A stretch of DNA of 23,091 nt from CAG-557 sp045540315 (GTDB lineage: Bacteria; Bacillota; Clostridia; Oscillospirales; Acutalibacteraceae), in the NCBI GenBank assembly GCA_045540315.1, contig JAZQHA010000108.1:1-23091 (forward strand), given 5' to 3'. This document shows, piece after piece, positions 6,497 to 12,718 of this stretch. Made by a program: the position numbers and the translations under genes. Every line of letters starts with the position of its first letter. Positions within the stretch are counted from its first letter, which is position 1. The notes beneath the pieces were generated by a model that ran no database searches, had not been told where the DNA came from, and worked only from the letters and a program-made list of their open reading frames with translations.

Positions 6497-6747
6497 TAAT
6501 TATCCTCCCATTTTCTTCCAATAGTACAGAGCTTATAAAACCAATAAAGGCAAGCCCAAGGTCCTGCAATAATATGAGCTAAAATGGTTAATACAATACA
6601 TCCAAACCAATTGACATGAACATTATTATAAATTACGATTGGATTAATCCATTGAAGGCCAACTTTATCACCATTCTCTAGCGATACTGTCATTATAAAC
6701 AGATGAATCAAGCTAGTAGCAAATGTATATATCATAAATGGTAACAT
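6496..6747 (-). CDS. Small membrane protein (83 aa), candidate for a true TAG stop
   Basis: Two hydrophobic segments (about residues 1-24 and 48-70) predict a two-pass membrane protein; the C-terminus is polar (G-R-K-W-E-D-N). The ATG at 6745-6747 overlaps the TAA of the cREC-like gene (TAATG), with GGAAGGAAG upstream. The reading frame meets TAG at 6496-6498. If this is a stop, it overlaps the GTG of the zinc-ribbon gene exactly as TAA overlaps ATG at neighbouring junctions. If it is Gln, the protein gains 28 residues up to TGA at 6412-6414, read in a different frame across the Cys-motif gene. The stop reading looks more natural, in contrast to other genes here. Function unknown. Confidence 0.7.
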   Translation of the reverse strand: MLPFMIYTFATSLIHLFIMTVSLENGDKVGLQWINPIVIYNNVHVNWFGCIVLTILAHIIAGPWACLYWFYKLCTIGRKWEDN

Positions 6748-7136
6748 TAAAATACTTCCTTCCAACCATTGCGCTCGATAATGGCACGCATATTAGCCAC
6801 GCCAACAGGATTAAAGCTATGAATACGGAAAGCACATTTAACCTTATATCCATGATGTGCTCGATATTCCAAATAATTTAGAATATTGATATAATCGCCA
6901 CCATCGGGGGCATAAATACCGGCATCGTGATCAAGGTCAATGATATCAATGTGCTGAAGCTTTTCAACGCAAACACCATGTTCCCAACGCTCGCACCAAG
7001 AACTTCTCTCAGATTCTTCAATTGCTCTCTTGGCTTCATTGACACTATTGGCAATCATATATACTTCCTCAGGACGATTGGGCGGGTTGCGCAGGTCATC
7101 AACCCAAAGACAAAGAGTCTTATCATTCTTATTCAT
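6747..7136 (-). CDS. cREC-type protein (cyclic-phosphate processing receiver domain)
   Basis: A 129-aa single-domain protein with the signature of the cREC family: L-W-V-D-D-L-R near the N-terminus (Asp13-Asp14), a central I-D-L-D-H-D-A-G, and C-terminal R-I-H-S-F-N-P-V-G followed by an R-A-I-I-E-R helix. This receiver-like family was predicted by comparative genomics (Burroughs and Aravind) to process cyclic phosphates at broken RNA ends and occurs with RNA repair genes. Biochemical proof for this member is lacking. The ATG at 7134-7136 lies about 12 bases after AAGGAG, inside the end of the upstream gene. The same unit encodes an RlaP-like nucleotidyltransferase, fitting RNA repair after host tRNA or rRNA cleavage. 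Confidence 0.8.
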   Translation of the reverse strand: MNKNDKTLCLWVDDLRNPPNRPEEVYMIANSVNEAKRAIEESERSSWCERWEHGVCVEKLQHIDIIDLDHDAGIYAPDGGDYINILNYLEYRAHHGYKVKCAFRIHSFNPVGVANMRAIIERNGWKEVF

Positions 7137-7470
7137 CGCTATTATCCACTCCTTTAAAACCAATCATTGCTTGAATAACTGTATCACAAGCATCTTTATA
7201 TGTTTTAATTTCTCTTTCAAAAATTTTCATAACTTGGTTTTCAGCATCAGTAAATACTTCTTCGTCAGTCTCTCCATGAGCAACAAAGTGATGAGTGAAA
7301 ATTTCATTGTGGCGGTCACCCCGACGCAATGTAATTAGACCAGGATATTCATTTTCTTTGTAATTGTTATTGTGAGTTAAAGAAATAATAATCTTATCTT
7401 TATCTTTATTGATATAAGTACTTGCAAACATACCATCACTAAGCACTTTCTTACCCCATTTTAAAAACAT
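7129..7470 (-). CDS. Hypothetical protein (113 aa)
   Basis: Unrecognised 113-residue protein. The ATG at 7468-7470 with AAGGAG seven bases upstream is preferred over a start 18 bases earlier that would overlap the previous gene. The N-terminal half is mixed beta-type, rich in Asn, Lys and Tyr; the C-terminal half is a charged helix with E-N-Q-V-M-K-I-F-E-R and ends in a short acidic tail. No catalytic motif, signal peptide or membrane segment is seen. It is overlapped by the start of the cREC-like gene (8 bp), so the two are coupled. Confidence 0.78.
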   Translation of the reverse strand: MFLKWGKKVLSDGMFASTYINKDKDKIIISLTHNNNYKENEYPGLITLRRGDRHNEIFTHHFVAHGETDEEVFTDAENQVMKIFEREIKTYKDACDTVIQAMIGFKGVDNSDE

Positions 7471-7481
7471 AAGTATTCTCC

Positions 7482-7772
7482 TTAACAAACAAAACTATCT
7501 AAATCATAGCCCTGCTCCTCCAAAGAAGCTACAGCCGCATAAACCATCCTACCCTTACTCTTACTCTTGGTTTTCTTTACAAGACCTGCTTCAACAAGGT
7601 CACCGAGTTCTCTTGCCATTTTCTGAGTAGTTACATAAGTAAGTGTCAGGTCTGCCGCACAAATTTCGCTAATAGTTAATGGTTTACCTGCGTCTACAAG
7701 CACACCTAATGCGGTTAGTCGGATTTCTGCAGTTTTTTCTCTTGTATATTTCGCTTGCTTAAATGCGGGCAT
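7482..7772 (-). CDS. Winged-helix-like DNA-binding protein (96 aa)
   Basis: First gene of the 12-gene unit. The sequence reads as a winged helix-turn-helix: a helix rich in R-L-T-A-L-G-V-L, P-L-T-I-S-E-I-C before a second helix, T-Y-V-T-T-Q-K-M-A-R-E-L as a likely recognition helix, then L-V-E-A-G-L-V-K-K-T and a basic wing (K-S-K-S-K-G-R). It is probably a transcription factor acting on the phage or host, possibly on its own promoter (7806-7834). The start at 7770-7772 is chosen because its distance from AAAGGA (10 bases) matches other genes here; an ATG nine bases upstream touches the ribosome site. The target is unknown. Confidence 0.75.
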   Translation of the reverse strand: MPAFKQAKYTREKTAEIRLTALGVLVDAGKPLTISEICAADLTLTYVTTQKMARELGDLVEAGLVKKTKSKSKGRMVYAAVASLEEQGYDLDSFVC

Positions 7773-7805
7773 ATTATTCATTTCCTTTCTTAACTTTCTA
7801 TAAAT

Positions 7806-7834
7806 ATTATAACATATTTTTTAATAAAAATCAA
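7806..7834 (-). promoter_or_regulatory. Sigma-70-type promoter, copy 4
   Basis: Minus-strand TTGATT (7829-7834), 17-base spacer, TATAAT (7806-7811). It drives the 12-gene unit starting with the winged-helix gene, and abuts the terminator of the vault-protein gene. Confidence 0.86.
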
Positions 7835-7857
7835 AGGGGAGGTTTTACCCTCCCCTT
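7834..7857 (-). terminator. Intrinsic terminator after the vault-protein gene
   Basis: A GC-rich 9-bp perfect stem (7834-7842 with 7849-7857) with a six-base loop is followed on the minus strand by TTGATTTTTATT. It ends the vault-protein transcript and overlaps the -35 of promoter copy 4. Confidence 0.9.
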
Positions 7858-7870
7858 AATCTCTTATTAT

Positions 7871-10399
7871 TTAGCCCTTAGTGCCGAGATTGCTAACAAT
7901 CTCATTCACATCGAAAGGTAGGCCATTAATCAACTTCTGAGTAACCTCAGCAATGCTTTCACCCTTAGCCAGAGCATAGGGGCTCATGTGCTTTGCCAGA
8001 GTCTGAGTCAGTTCAGCCTTGCTGCCTGCGGAGATAGCAGCAATCAGGTCCTCGCTGATAGAACCCATGATAGTGGCTACAGTTGCGGCATAAGCCTCAT
8101 TCTTAGCCTTCTCAATGTCAGCCAGTTCCTTCTCATGAGCAACACGCTGTGCCTGCTCCTGAGCTTCATGTGCCAGAGTCTGCTGGAATTCAGCTTCCTT
8201 GCGAGCACGACCAGCTTCCGCAATTGCATCAACCAAAGCCTGCATATCCTTTTCAGCTTGCTTTGCGGCAAGCTTTTCAGCCTCATTTTGACGGTTAATC
8301 TTAGCCTGGATTGCCAACTTCTGGACTGCTTCAGCTTCCTGGAGTTCCATCTTATTCCGCAGTTCCAGAGATTTCAGTTCAGCCATTGCCTTCTCAGAAA
8401 CAGCCATTGCCGCAGCAACTTCAGCTTCCTTATTAGCGCTTGCCAGTTCCAGATTCTTGCGGACGGTATCATGCTGATGCTTAATCAGCAGCTTTTCGAT
8501 AGCATCCTCAACAGAGCAGCTCAGCACTTCGCAATCATGAACGTACATACCATTCTCGGGGAAGAACAGACCTTCGTGATAACCACCAGTGCCAGCACCA
8601 TCGGGGTTAACCTTAACGTAATCAATAGCTACGTTACGAACAATTTCGTTGTAATTGTTCCAGAACTCTTCAATGGTGTATTCCTTAGCAGCACGCTTAA
8701 TCAGTGCACGCTCTCTATCACACATATACTTGACGTAATTCTCAACAGAGAACCACTTATCCTGGAATGCGGGGTCAAAGTCAACGCAATAGCTAACCTT
8801 AACAGTAGCTCTTACAAAGTCCTTAGTTTCAATATTAATAAGGTCAGAAACCTTATTATTCTCATGACGCAGGAAGACAGTCTTAATCAGATTATCAGTA
8901 GTCTTAGGACGTCCAGTGGACAGTTCCAGAACTTCCAGAGTCTGGTCATAATCCAGCAGAATGGTCTGAGGACCACGGACAATCTTGCGAGTGCCATCCT
9001 TGGAAATTACATTAACTGCATAACCAGTCCAAACGTCGATAGAAACAACGCCCTCAAACTTGTTATCCAGAGTAATAGTACGGGGCTTGGTGTAAGAAGT
9101 ACCGCGGGAAATGTTAGCCTTAGCTTCCAGATTTGCCAGAGTAGAATCCATGGAAGTCAGTGCGCTGAACGCAAACATATCCAAGTCTACATCGCCCTTC
9201 TTTAGACTCTTTTCGACAGCCTTTTCAGATAGATTAATATTATATGCCAGAGCATCTGCGTTGCCAGGATACCACAGACGGCACTGCTTTTCGCTCAGCT
9301 TACGCTTAACGACGACCTCAGTGCGGGGGTCGGGCAAATACATAGCAGGACCCTTGATGGTATTAATTTCACCGGTCAGTCGGTTCATAATATAGCGACC
9401 TTCGCCTTCGGGAATGGCAATGGCGTGATGCATCATCTTATTATCATAGTTGATAACTGCGTGTTCAGGACGAGGATAGTAAATCATCTGGTCGTTGCCA
9501 GTAATAAACAGCTCTTCACCGATAGGATGAGTAACTTCCTTACCTTCCTTATCAACATCCTTATACTCAGCGATTACCTTAACGTAAATACCGCTGATGG
9601 GAGACAGCTCGATAGCACGGAAGACAAAACCCTTCTTGGGGGAAGTAACGAAGGTCTCAGTGGGCTCAGGGAACACCACTTCGGGACCATGAACATAACG
9701 CTTATTACCGTCTTCGTCCTTCAGAATACAATACTCCAGACGCTCCAGAGTAACTGCTTCGCGCACATAACCCTTGTGAGGGTCATTATCGACCGCAATT
9801 ACCTCAATACCGGTAGGGGGAATGTAGAAGGAAACCTCAGTGCCCTTAATGACCAGAATCTGACCATTTACATAAGTATTATTCTTTCCTTCGATTGCCT
9901 TACCTTCGGCATCCAGCATTTCGCCCTTATTGCGGGAAGCAGCTTCTGCTTCGTACACACGAGCCAGCAGATACTGGTTGGTACGCAGAGAGTGACCACG
10001 AATAACCTTAGCCATCTGGCCGGGGAACAGAGAGAAGGAGACAGGGCCACGAATATTAACCTTCTGACCGATATTCAGTGCAGGTGCAATCATAGACTTA
10101 CCCATTTCAGGATAAGTACCATTCTCAGTAGGATTCTTCAGAATCACATACCAGTTTTCGGGGGCATTGATAAACAGCTGCTTTGCGTTATCGCTGTTGG
10201 GGATTTCCTTAAACTTCTTAGTCTTGGAATCAAAGACTACCAGAGCTTCCTGTTGAGAAATAGTAGTCATCAGAGGACCGGTACAGGTCTTAATAACACC
10301 ATTAGTCTTACTCTGAAGCAGACAGAACTCATTCGGTGCAAGCACCAAGTCCTTCTGTCGCATAGAGCCGCCATTTTCATATCTATCATCGTATGCCAT
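7871..10399 (-). CDS. Phage-encoded major vault protein (MVP) homologue, 842 aa
   Basis: MVP is the shell protein of eukaryotic vaults, multi-megadalton hollow barrels. The length (842) is close to human MVP (about 890), and the whole architecture can be followed. N-terminal beta repeats occupy about residues 15-490, with recurrent G-P and Y-x-P turns (R-G-P-V-S-F-S-L-F-P-G-Q at 117-128, I-K-G-P-A-M-Y-L-P-D-P near 348-358). A junction V-R-G-P-Q-T-I-L-L followed by L-S-T-G-R-P-K (474-499) parallels MVP L-S-A-G-R-P-K. An SPFH-like shoulder spans about 500-625, with I-N-I-E-T-K and L-F-F-P-E-N-G (MVP: I-T-I-E-T-A, V-F-P-Q-N-G). A long Ala/Glu/Lys coiled coil (about 640-775) is followed by a small helical cap end. 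The ATG follows AAAGGAAA. The gene is alone between its own promoter and terminator. It has no TAG codon. Its composition is unusually GC-rich for the window (34 of 60 at 9301-9360). Confidence 0.88.
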   Translation of the reverse strand: MAYDDRYENGGSMRQKDLVLAPNEFCLLQSKTNGVIKTCTGPLMTTISQQEALVVFDSKTKKFKEIPNSDNAKQLFINAPENWYVILKNPTENGTYPEMGKSMIAPALNIGQKVNIRGPVSFSLFPGQMAKVIRGHSLRTNQYLLARVYEAEAASRNKGEMLDAEGKAIEGKNNTYVNGQILVIKGTEVSFYIPPTGIEVIAVDNDPHKGYVREAVTLERLEYCILKDEDGNKRYVHGPEVVFPEPTETFVTSPKKGFVFRAIELSPISGIYVKVIAEYKDVDKEGKEVTHPIGEELFITGNDQMIYYPRPEHAVINYDNKMMHHAIAIPEGEGRYIMNRLTGEINTIKGPAMYLPDPRTEVVVKRKLSEKQCRLWYPGNADALAYNINLSEKAVEKSLKKGDVDLDMFAFSALTSMDSTLANLEAKANISRGTSYTKPRTITLDNKFEGVVSIDVWTGYAVNVISKDGTRKIVRGPQTILLDYDQTLEVLELSTGRPKTTDNLIKTVFLRHENNKVSDLINIETKDFVRATVKVSYCVDFDPAFQDKWFSVENYVKYMCDRERALIKRAAKEYTIEEFWNNYNEIVRNVAIDYVKVNPDGAGTGGYHEGLFFPENGMYVHDCEVLSCSVEDAIEKLLIKHQHDTVRKNLELASANKEAEVAAAMAVSEKAMAELKSLELRNKMELQEAEAVQKLAIQAKINRQNEAEKLAAKQAEKDMQALVDAIAEAGRARKEAEFQQTLAHEAQEQAQRVAHEKELADIEKAKNEAYAATVATIMGSISEDLIAAISAGSKAELTQTLAKHMSPYALAKGESIAEVTQKLINGLPFDVNEIVSNLGTKG

Positions 10400-10444
10400 A
10401 TTATTTTCCTTTCATTTATTATCTTTTCTTAACTTTCTATATAT

Positions 10445-10473
10445 ATTATATAATATTTTTTTATAAAAATCAA
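10445..10473 (-). promoter_or_regulatory. Sigma-70-type promoter, copy 5, for the vault-protein gene
   Basis: Minus-strand TTGATT (10468-10473), 17-base spacer, TATAAT (10445-10450). It lies 46 bases before the vault-protein start codon and belongs to the same conserved set as the promoters of the other left-half units. Confidence 0.85.
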
Positions 10474-10523
10474 TAAAAATATTTATAGCTAAATTATTAA
10501 TTATTATTGGCTGAAAAAACTTT

Positions 10524-10558
10524 AATTGATTTTTTTATTATTATATATAAAATCAATT
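10524..10558. repeat. Inverted repeat in the divergent intergenic region
   Basis: A perfect 10-bp inverted repeat (AATTGATTTT at 10524-10533, AAAATCAATT at 10549-10558) surrounds an AT-rich centre. It lies in the 279-base gap between the vault gene and the late cassette. Read forward, TTGATT (10526-10531), 16 bases and TAAAAT (10548-10553) could be a weak plus-strand promoter; it could equally be an operator. Undecided. Confidence 0.4.
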
Positions 10559-10572
10559 GAAGATTTTTTTCT

Positions 10573-10589
10573 GGTCAAGATTTTATAAT
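10573..10589 (+). promoter_or_regulatory. Candidate late promoter, copy A
   Basis: The 17-base string GGTCAAGATTTTATAAT recurs with one change (GGCCAAG...) in front of the minus-strand collar operon at 21805-21821. Both have a T-tract upstream, a TATAAT element and no -35 box at normal distance, and both precede structural genes. The rest of the leader to 10678 holds a small 7-bp hairpin (TCGATAA/TTATCGA) and the ribosome site AAGGAGG (10664-10670). Confidence 0.6.
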
Positions 10590-10678
10590 ATCATGTGTGG
10601 GCCAAAAATAAAAATCGATAAGAAATGACTTTAATATTTATCGAAAAGAAATTTTATTTTCAAAAGGAGGTTTTTATC

Positions 10679-10969
10679 TTGATTAATATAGCAAGTAATA
10701 GCGATAGAATCGCTTATGGTATTAAACATTTTAATCTTGATGAAGTGGTTGATTTGCCTAATTTAAATAGATATCAATTAACTCCTGGCAGTACTGTATT
10801 TATTATTGAAAATTCTAAATACTATATGTTAAATGGTTCTAAGAAGTGGGTTGAAATTAATCCTTTTGGTAAAACCATTGTTTCTGGAGATGGTGGAAAT
10901 GAAGAAAATCCTGATAATCCAGACATCCCTGAGAATGATGAGGTTATCTATGACGGAGGTACTATCTGA
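10679..10969 (+). CDS. Small structural protein, first gene of the late cassette (96 aa), TTG start
   Basis: Unrecognised 96-residue protein. A TTG at 10679-10681 lies eight bases after a perfect AAGGAGG, so it is preferred to an ATG at 10625 in the same frame that has no ribosome site. The N-terminal two thirds look beta-rich (L-T-P-G-S-T-V-F-I-I-E-N-S-K-Y-Y-M-L), a pattern seen in small phage tail or fibre-attachment proteins. The C-terminal end is an acidic, Pro/Asn/Asp-rich linker. The stop is TGA, overlapping the next ATG (TGATG), which shows TGA is still a stop in this genome. Its place as the first gene of a fibre cassette suggests a fibre base or connector role, as inference. Confidence 0.8.
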   Translation: MINIASNSDRIAYGIKHFNLDEVVDLPNLNRYQLTPGSTVFIIENSKYYMLNGSKKWVEINPFGKTIVSGDGGNEENPDNPDIPENDEVIYDGGTI

Positions 10970-11325
10970 TGGCTACTACTCTTAATACAACTTTTAAACT
11001 AAAAAGAGGTACAGCCGCAAGATGGGCTGAAGTAAATCCAATTTTAGAGCAAGGCGAGCCAGGCTTTGTATATGATCAAAATCGTTTAAAAATTGGAGAT
11101 GGAGTAACTCCATGGAACGACTTACCTTATATTGATGGTAAGCGTGAAGTTGCTGATTATAATAACTTATCTGATTTTCCCGTAGTAGGAGAAACAGGTG
11201 TTATTTATAAAGCATCTGACGAATTAAGTCTTTATCAATTTAATGCTACTACTAAAGAATATGAAAAATTAAGTAGTGGTCAAGGAATTGATGATATAAA
11301 AATAATAAATGGAGGAAACGCTTAA
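10969..11325 (+). CDS. Tail-fibre protein with Mtd-N-like module (118 aa)
   Basis: The first 60 residues have the pattern L-K-R-G-T-A-A-R-W-A-E-V-N-P, then L-E-Q-G-E-P-G-F, then R-L-K-I-G-D-G-V-T-P-W-N-D-L-P. This is the N-terminal module of the major tropism determinant type, common at the base of phage fibres and receptor-binding proteins. The remainder (Y-N-N-L-S-D-F-P-V-V-G-E-T-G) is a short second beta domain. The gene is coupled to both neighbours by TGATG and TAATG overlaps. Likely a virion tail component that anchors longer fibres. No diversity-generating retroelement is seen nearby. The family module is recognised with fair confidence; the exact position in the tail is not known. Confidence 0.8.
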   Translation: MATTLNTTFKLKRGTAARWAEVNPILEQGEPGFVYDQNRLKIGDGVTPWNDLPYIDGKREVADYNNLSDFPVVGETGVIYKASDELSLYQFNATTKEYEKLSSGQGIDDIKIINGGNA

Positions 11326-12701
11326 TGGCTGAATTAAATACTATTATTACTCTTCGCCAAGGTACTACCGCTGAATGGGCAGATTCTGTTGTTCGTTTAC
11401 GTGAAGGCGAAATGGGTCTTGAGTATCTGACTGATGGTACTGTAAAAATTAAAGCTGGTATCTTAGGTGAAGATGGTCAAGGTAAGCTATGGGCTGATTT
11501 ACCTTATATTGGTAGTGATGTTAAGTCTGCTAATGTATTCCAGGTTGAATTAGCTGAAGGTGATATTGATGATATCGCTGCTATTGAGGCTAAAGTCGCT
11601 GAAGAAAATGCTGAAAAGCAAGATGGCGATGTAGCTATTGTAAAAGCATTAATTGCTGAAGGTAGATATTCTTATACTTCTTATGTATATGAAGCTGCTC
11701 TAGATGTTGAAGGTGAAGATTCTACTCATGGCTGGAGCGCAATGGATGGAAACTATAGCGCTGCTAATGTTTTCTTAAAAGATAAAATTACTTTAGCTGG
11801 TGATTACGGCAAAGATTCTCGCAATGATAAAATTACTTCTATTGGTAATTTACGTATTGGTGATGAAATTGCGGCCGGCACTTCTTTACAATCTTTATTG
11901 ATGGATATGTTATCTCAAAGATTACAACCAAGTGCTACTCCTACTCAACCTGCCGCAAGTATTACTTTATACACCGATGGTTCCACTAAGAAAGTTACTG
12001 CTGGTGCTGTTGAAGTAGGTACTACTATTAATCCTTATTATGTAGCTTCTTTAAGCGCAGGTTCTTATACTTATGGTCCTGCTACTGGAATTACTGCTTC
12101 TTCTTATGCTGTAAATTCTACTGGTCGCAAGACTGTTGATGGAGCTACTGCTGACACTACTGAAGATAGTGCTACTACTGCTACTGGCTCTTTTAATAGC
12201 TTTGTAGTAGATGATGATACTAGCTATAAGTTAAGTGTATCTATCCCTCATGAAGCTGGTGCTGTTGCGAATGATAATTTAGGTAGTGAATCTAATCCAA
12301 AAGTACAGATTGCTGCTGGTACTAAGACTGCTAATTCTGGTACTGTAAGTGGTTATCGCGCTTGGTTCTGTGGTTATAAGAATGGAACTAACGCTTTAGC
12401 AGATGCTACTGCTATTACTGGCGCACAAGTTCGTGCTCTTGGTAATTCTGCAAATGGTTCTTGGAAATCTTCTATGGATGTTTCTCAAATGAAGCAAATG
12501 TTCTTTGCGGCTCCTGCTGGTAAGGGTTACAAGCCCGTTATCAAGGATGCTTCTACTACTGCTCCTCAGACTGTTTTAGGACCAATTACTGTAAGTGTTG
12601 AAGGCAAAGATGGTTTTGATGCTATCGATTATGATGTTTGGTATGTAGCAAATGCTTCTGCAGCTTCTGGTTCTGCTAAACTAAACATTACTAGAACTTA
12701 A
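11325..12701 (+). CDS. Tail-fibre protein with Mtd-N-like module and large beta domain (458 aa)
   Basis: Residues 1-65 repeat the module of the previous gene (L-R-Q-G-T-T-A-E-W-A, L-R-E-G-E-M-G-L, L-W-A-D-L-P-Y-I), so the two are probably paralogous at their N-ends. The rest is a long Thr/Ser/Ala/Gly-rich beta domain with Ig-like stretches, ending in a compact domain (R-A-W-F-C-G-Y-K-N-G, then F-F-A-A-P-A-G-K-G-Y, then D-Y-D-V-W-Y-V). Probably a fibre or receptor-binding subunit in the virion. The start overlaps the previous stop (TAATG), with GGAGG upstream. A strong AAGGAGG for the next gene follows within 18 bases. Codons are A/T-ending, as in all the late genes. Confidence 0.8.
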   Translation: MAELNTIITLRQGTTAEWADSVVRLREGEMGLEYLTDGTVKIKAGILGEDGQGKLWADLPYIGSDVKSANVFQVELAEGDIDDIAAIEAKVAEENAEKQDGDVAIVKALIAEGRYSYTSYVYEAALDVEGEDSTHGWSAMDGNYSAANVFLKDKITLAGDYGKDSRNDKITSIGNLRIGDEIAAGTSLQSLLMDMLSQRLQPSATPTQPAASITLYTDGSTKKVTAGAVEVGTTINPYYVASLSAGSYTYGPATGITASSYAVNSTGRKTVDGATADTTEDSATTATGSFNSFVVDDDTSYKLSVSIPHEAGAVANDNLGSESNPKVQIAAGTKTANSGTVSGYRAWFCGYKNGTNALADATAITGAQVRALGNSANGSWKSSMDVSQMKQMFFAAPAGKGYKPVIKDASTTAPQTVLGPITVSVEGKDGFDAIDYDVWYVANASAASGSAKLNITRT

Positions 12702-12718
12702 TAAGGAGGAACTGAATA

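Noticed and set aside
7988..10432. Long plus-strand open frames (405 and 335 codons) opposite the vault gene
   Set aside because: They are antisense shadows of a gene with strong codon bias. They have no ribosome sites, their proteins look unnatural, and the minus-strand product has clear domain structure.
10969..12701. Diversity-generating retroelement target, because of the Mtd-like modules
   Set aside because: No reverse transcriptase, template repeat or variable repeat pair was seen. The module alone is common in fibres without such elements.
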